From JBDWFY01 sp039976075 (GTDB lineage Bacteria; Pseudomonadota; Alphaproteobacteria; Rhizobiales; Stappiaceae): DNA of 64,000 bases. The position numbers and the translations under genes are program-made. Numbering within the stretch: position 1 is the first letter of the stretch; every line of letters starts with the position of its first letter. The stretch lies in the NCBI GenBank assembly GCA_039976075.1, contig JBDWFY010000011.1, positions 1 through 64,000 of the forward strand, written 5' to 3'. The notes under the pieces are model-generated. The model had not been told where the DNA came from. It did no database searches and worked only from the letters and a program-made list of their open reading frames with translations. This document shows, one piece after another, positions 60,972 to 64,000 of the stretch.

Positions 60972-60986
60972 TGTTATAACGTAACA
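60972..60986. promoter_or_regulatory. Possible Zur box before zinT
   Basis: TGTTATAACGTAACA (complement TGTTACGTTATAACA) has TGTTA/TAACA arms and an AT-rich surround, close to Zur sites of alphaproteobacteria. It lies 28 bp before the zinT start, where bound Zur would block transcription. Confidence 0.55.
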
Positions 60987-61242
60987 ATTCGATTTTATAT
61001 ATTTACCGATTGTATTTGGCAAGACGCATTGACGCCTAACCGCCAGGATTGGATTCGATCGTCGCTGGACTAATTGAAAGCGGTCATTGATCTTGCCGGA
61101 ATTGAGGTCGGCCTCGTCCGTAGTCTGACTTTCAGCCGTTGAGAGTAACAAACCCTTTCGATGACCGGATAGAGCTCAATATGACTGGGCCATTGGTAGA
61201 TGCTAGGCTGTTGTGAGCCATTCCATTTGGAGCGCTGAAGCC

Positions 61243-61707
61243 ATGCCAATAATCCGAGCTAGCCAGTGGTTAGAGCACGAGGGTGGCATGAGCCCGATTT
61301 TCAAGCAGAACAACGGCCCATACGCAGAAATTCCTTTGGGCGATGTTGTAGGGCTTTCTCAGTTTGGCGTACGTTTGGAACGGCTTTCTCCTAACTCGCG
61401 TTCGTCGCATCGCCACTGGCACGAGACTGAAGATGAATTCATTTACCTGATCTCCGGTGAACTTGTCCTGATTGAGGACGAGGAAACTGTGCTCCAAGCC
61501 GGTGACGCTGCCGGTTGGAAAGCGGGGCAGCCGCTCGCTCACTGCCTTGAGAATCGTTCGACCGCCGAAGCTGTAATGTTGGTGGTTGGATCACGTTCAG
61601 GCGAGGGCGTTGTCCATTATCCAGATCATGATGTTATCCTGCGGCACAGCAAAGACGGGGCTGTTTTCACACACTCGGACGGTTCGCCAATCGATTACGA
61701 AACTTGA
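61243..61707 (+). CDS. Cupin-domain protein
   Basis: A 154-residue single-domain cupin. The two metal-binding motifs are seen as HRHWHETEDEFIYLISGEL (His, His, Glu) and AGDAAGWKAGQPLAHCLEN. The start at 61243 is chosen as the usual N-terminus with GGAG 12 bases upstream; a GTG at 61213 is possible. Cupins of this type are small sugar-isomerase- or dioxygenase-like proteins of unknown substrate. Confidence 0.85.
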   Translation: MPIIRASQWLEHEGGMSPIFKQNNGPYAEIPLGDVVGLSQFGVRLERLSPNSRSSHRHWHETEDEFIYLISGELVLIEDEETVLQAGDAAGWKAGQPLAHCLENRSTAEAVMLVVGSRSGEGVVHYPDHDVILRHSKDGAVFTHSDGSPIDYET

Positions 61708-61928
61708 ACGTGGGCTCAATCCGCTCAGCAGGAAGGGGTTTGTATTGCAGTGAACAGCTGCTATCTGCCCGCCTCAGACGGCGTTTTGAAGTCGAAATTT
61801 TATTTCAATTCCGCGTCAGGGCAGGGCAGGCCTAGCGGAGGCGGGTGAAGGGGGCCGATCGGTATTCGGTCCAAACGGTGGCACCTCCGATGATCATTTC
61901 CGTCAGAGTTCGCTGATATTTGCGATCT

Positions 61929-63422
61929 TCATGTTTCCTCCGAACCAGGTGCTTCGGGAAAGAAGACCATGTCCCCCTTCGGATTGACAGGAGGCACTGG
62001 CCATTGATGACCGCGCGTCAGCGAGAGGCCGCGGTTTGGGCCGGGATGGAAGCGACGGGCCGGCTCGCCTTTCAACTGGTCACCGGCAAGCCACTTTTCA
62101 TCCGAACCGTACAGTTCAGCCACCAACAGCTTTTGCAACCGTGCAAGGGTATCGGCGTGACCGGGTTGGCCTGAAAGTTCGATCATTTCATGGGGGTCGG
62201 TCTCAAGATCGAACAGCTGGAAGCGATTGCCGCAGGGATACCAGATCAGTTTATAGCGTTGATCGCGGATCATGCGGGAGGAATGCGCCTCTTCCCCGAA
62301 TTCGCCATAGAGATGGTTTCGCCTCCCGCCCGTGACCATGGAACTCCCGTCCACGTGGTCCGGCGCTTCGATCCCGGCCAGACCCAGTAGCGTTGGCATC
62401 ACGTCTTGCAGTCCGGTCAAGCGGTCGTCGATGCGGTTGATGCCAACGGATCCGTCCCCCGTTTCGCCCACCACGATCATGGGCACGTTGGACGAACCTT
62501 CGTAAAAGGTCTGCTTGGCCCACATGTTGTGATTGCCCAGCATGTCACCGTGATCGGAGGTGAACATGATCACCGTTTCATCCAGAATTCCCTCCTCGCG
62601 GATGGTACCGATCAGCGATCCGATCTGTTGGTCGATCTGAGTGCACAGCGCATAGAACGCGCGCCGCGCACGGCGGATGTCGCGCTCGGAATAAATAGAC
62701 CGTGCCTGCACGCCCTGCAGGTTGTAGGGCAAGTCTTTGGAGGCCCAATCCCCCTCGAAAGGCATGTCGATCTCGACGTCAGAATAATGGTCAAGGAACC
62801 GTTGCGGTGGCACCAGCGGCGGGTGCGGGTGGCGGTATCCAAGATACCAGAACGCCGGCCGTGTGGGGTCGCGGCGGCGGATGGTGCGGGCCATCGTGTC
62901 GGTAGCCCAGTTCGTGGCATGGACCCGCTCGGGCAAATGCCAAGGCGTGGCCTGATAGGCATTGTTCGACATGCCATGGCCGAATTGCTGGCCCAGAAAC
63001 CCTTGTTCGCCAAGGAAAATCTCGTAGTCATCCGTGACGCCGTACAGCGTGCGGCCTTCATCATCGAGTTGGATGTCGTCAAAGCCGATCCGGTCGCGCT
63101 GAGGATAGGTGTGGGTCTTGCCGACACCGTACGCCTGATAACCGGCATCGCAGAAGCACTGCGCCAGCGTCGGCAAATGCGGGTCCATCGGGCGGCGCGG
63201 CTGGAACGTTCGATCGCCGTGTTGGCGCGGCAGGCAACCGGTCATCATCGTGCGGCGCGAGGGCAAACAGACCGGTGTTTCGGCATAACAATTGGTGAAA
63301 CGCACACCATTCCGGCAAAGCTGATCCAGAACCGGCGTGTGGATCGCCGGGTGTCCGGCCGCACCCAGAAGGGCAGCAGGCCAGTGGTCAGTGACGATCA
63401 GAAGAACATTCGGGTGGCTCAT
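61929..63422 (-). CDS. Type I sulfatase (arylsulfatase/choline-sulfatase superfamily)
   Basis: A 497-residue sulfatase. The formylglycine motif is CLPSR with Cys52, converted by a formylglycine-generating enzyme. Metal ligands are Asp12 (LLIVTDHW) and the later FTSDHGDMLGNH block. No signal peptide is seen, so it acts in the cytoplasm on an imported sulfate ester. The adjacent TctA-type permease, 24 bp upstream on the same strand, may import that ester. Confidence 0.9.
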   Translation of the reverse strand: MSHPNVLLIVTDHWPAALLGAAGHPAIHTPVLDQLCRNGVRFTNCYAETPVCLPSRRTMMTGCLPRQHGDRTFQPRRPMDPHLPTLAQCFCDAGYQAYGVGKTHTYPQRDRIGFDDIQLDDEGRTLYGVTDDYEIFLGEQGFLGQQFGHGMSNNAYQATPWHLPERVHATNWATDTMARTIRRRDPTRPAFWYLGYRHPHPPLVPPQRFLDHYSDVEIDMPFEGDWASKDLPYNLQGVQARSIYSERDIRRARRAFYALCTQIDQQIGSLIGTIREEGILDETVIMFTSDHGDMLGNHNMWAKQTFYEGSSNVPMIVVGETGDGSVGINRIDDRLTGLQDVMPTLLGLAGIEAPDHVDGSSMVTGGRRNHLYGEFGEEAHSSRMIRDQRYKLIWYPCGNRFQLFDLETDPHEMIELSGQPGHADTLARLQKLLVAELYGSDEKWLAGDQLKGEPARRFHPGPNRGLSLTRGHQWPVPPVNPKGDMVFFPEAPGSEET

Positions 63423-63446
63423 CGCACGGACCGATCTGTCAGAGGG

Positions 63447-64000
63447 TTAGTTCGCATGACGTTTCAGACCCTTTCGCACTATCGGTGTCAGAACCATAAC
63501 CGCTGTTCCCAGGAGGATCACAATGGCAATCGGGTCCGAGAGAAACTCAAGGATATCGCCGCGCGCATGGATCAAGCCTTGTCGGAGCTTGTTCTCGAAG
63601 GTTGTGCCAAGGGCCATGCCGATCACGATCGGGGCAACGGGATACTTTGCAAACCTCAGGATAACGCCTGCGATCCCCGCGATGGCACAGACAATGACAT
63701 CGACACTGTTACCGCGGACGACAAAGGCTCCGACCAGCGAGAAGAGCAGGATGAAGCCCATCAGCACCGGTTCGGGTAATTGCAGGATGCGGGAGAAGAC
63801 GGGGGCACCAAGGGCGCCGAGGCCGAACATCACGAAGTTCGCGATCAGGATGATGAAGAAGGCACCGGTCAGGATATGCGGGTTGTTGTTCACCAGGTCA
63901 AAACCCGGCGTCAGCCCCTGTATCGTCAACACGCCCAACAGCACAACGGTTCCCCCGTCTCCTGGGATGCCCAGGGCCAGCGTCGGGATCAAAGCGCCGC
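63447..64000 (-). CDS. TTT transporter large subunit TctA, C-terminal part (cut by window end)
   Basis: The last 185 residues or so of a TctA permease. Typical are LALGIPGDGGTVVLLGVLTI, LPEPVLMGFILLFSLVGAF and FAKYPVAPIVIGMALGTTFE with five to six membrane helices. The frame stays open to the right edge, so the true start lies outside. It differs clearly from the tctA at 18586. It runs into the sulfatase gene, giving a probable uptake-plus-hydrolysis unit for an organic sulfate ester. Confidence 0.9.
   Translation of the reverse strand, partial: GALIPTLALGIPGDGGTVVLLGVLTIQGLTPGFDLVNNNPHILTGAFFIILIANFVMFGLGALGAPVFSRILQLPEPVLMGFILLFSLVGAFVVRGNSVDVIVCAIAGIAGVILRFAKYPVAPIVIGMALGTTFENKLRQGLIHARGDILEFLSDPIAIVILLGTAVMVLTPIVRKGLKRHAN

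Overview
The window looks like chromosomal DNA of a free-living heterotrophic alphaproteobacterium, probably of the Rhizobiales/Rhodobacterales type. The evidence is gene content rather than any rRNA or tRNA marker: a norQD-nnrS-nnrR nitric oxide block, a CO-dehydrogenase-like molybdenum hydroxylase, tripartite tricarboxylate (TTT), TRAP and TAXI uptake systems, a TPP-riboswitch-controlled thiC, many divergently placed LysR genes and a type V autotransporter. I found no rRNA, tRNA, CRISPR array, intact insertion sequence or phage gene. Most of the window is GC-rich and densely coded; 11.85-13.0 kb is clearly AT-rich and looks acquired.

Layout. 0-5.2 kb: the end of a nitric oxide reductase operon (probable norB tail, norQ, norD), nnrS, the Crp/Fnr regulator nnrR and a DUF1858 protein, with TTG-N8-CAA boxes in front of nnrS and the DUF1858 gene. 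5.3-13 kb: an MFS transporter, an astacin-like metalloprotease, thiC broken by one in-frame TGA but still behind a TPP riboswitch, two GNAT acetyltransferases and a sulfotransferase in AT-rich DNA. 13.4-24.6 kb: a molybdenum hydroxylase operon with its own MoaD-like protein, a LacI regulator with a palindromic operator, and a tctABC uptake operon joined to a CoA-acylating aldehyde dehydrogenase and an acyl-CoA ligase resembling SauS/SauT of sulfoacetate degradation. 24.7-29.7 kb: HxlR regulator and exported cupin with twin operator repeats; proC, a D-amino-acid-type aminotransferase and a TAXI receptor under a divergent GntR regulator.

29.8-36.4 kb: a membrane-bound 7TM-DISM/AraC regulator divergent from a large autotransporter. 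Two direct repeats 21 bp apart, the spacing of AraC half-sites, lie in front of the autotransporter. The decayed C-terminal end of a LysR gene lies on one side of this module and an intact LysR gene in the same orientation on the other. 36.4-47.5 kb: LysR/GST/three-domain flavin-iron-sulfur fusion/DUF1348; small and unknown proteins; an Asp/Glu racemase; LysR/ABM monooxygenase/alcohol dehydrogenase. 46.6-51.4 kb: LysR and a TRAP dctPQM-uspA operon. 51.6-55.3 kb: a methionyl-tRNA synthetase with a variant signature loop behind a strong leader terminator, then LysR and a TauE/SafE exporter. 55.9-59.8 kb: an AhpD-like, Tat-exported MBL-fold, quinone reductase, TetR and NTF2-like group with a shared GACCGGTC operator. 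60.3-64 kb: zinT with a possible Zur box, a cupin, a sulfatase and the C-terminal part of a second TctA cut by the window end.

The most unusual items are the membrane-tethered AraC/autotransporter switch with its LysR fossil, the sau-like/TTT/molybdenum hydroxylase locus, the broken thiC, and the variant MetRS with leader terminator. All functions are read from sequence motifs without any database search.
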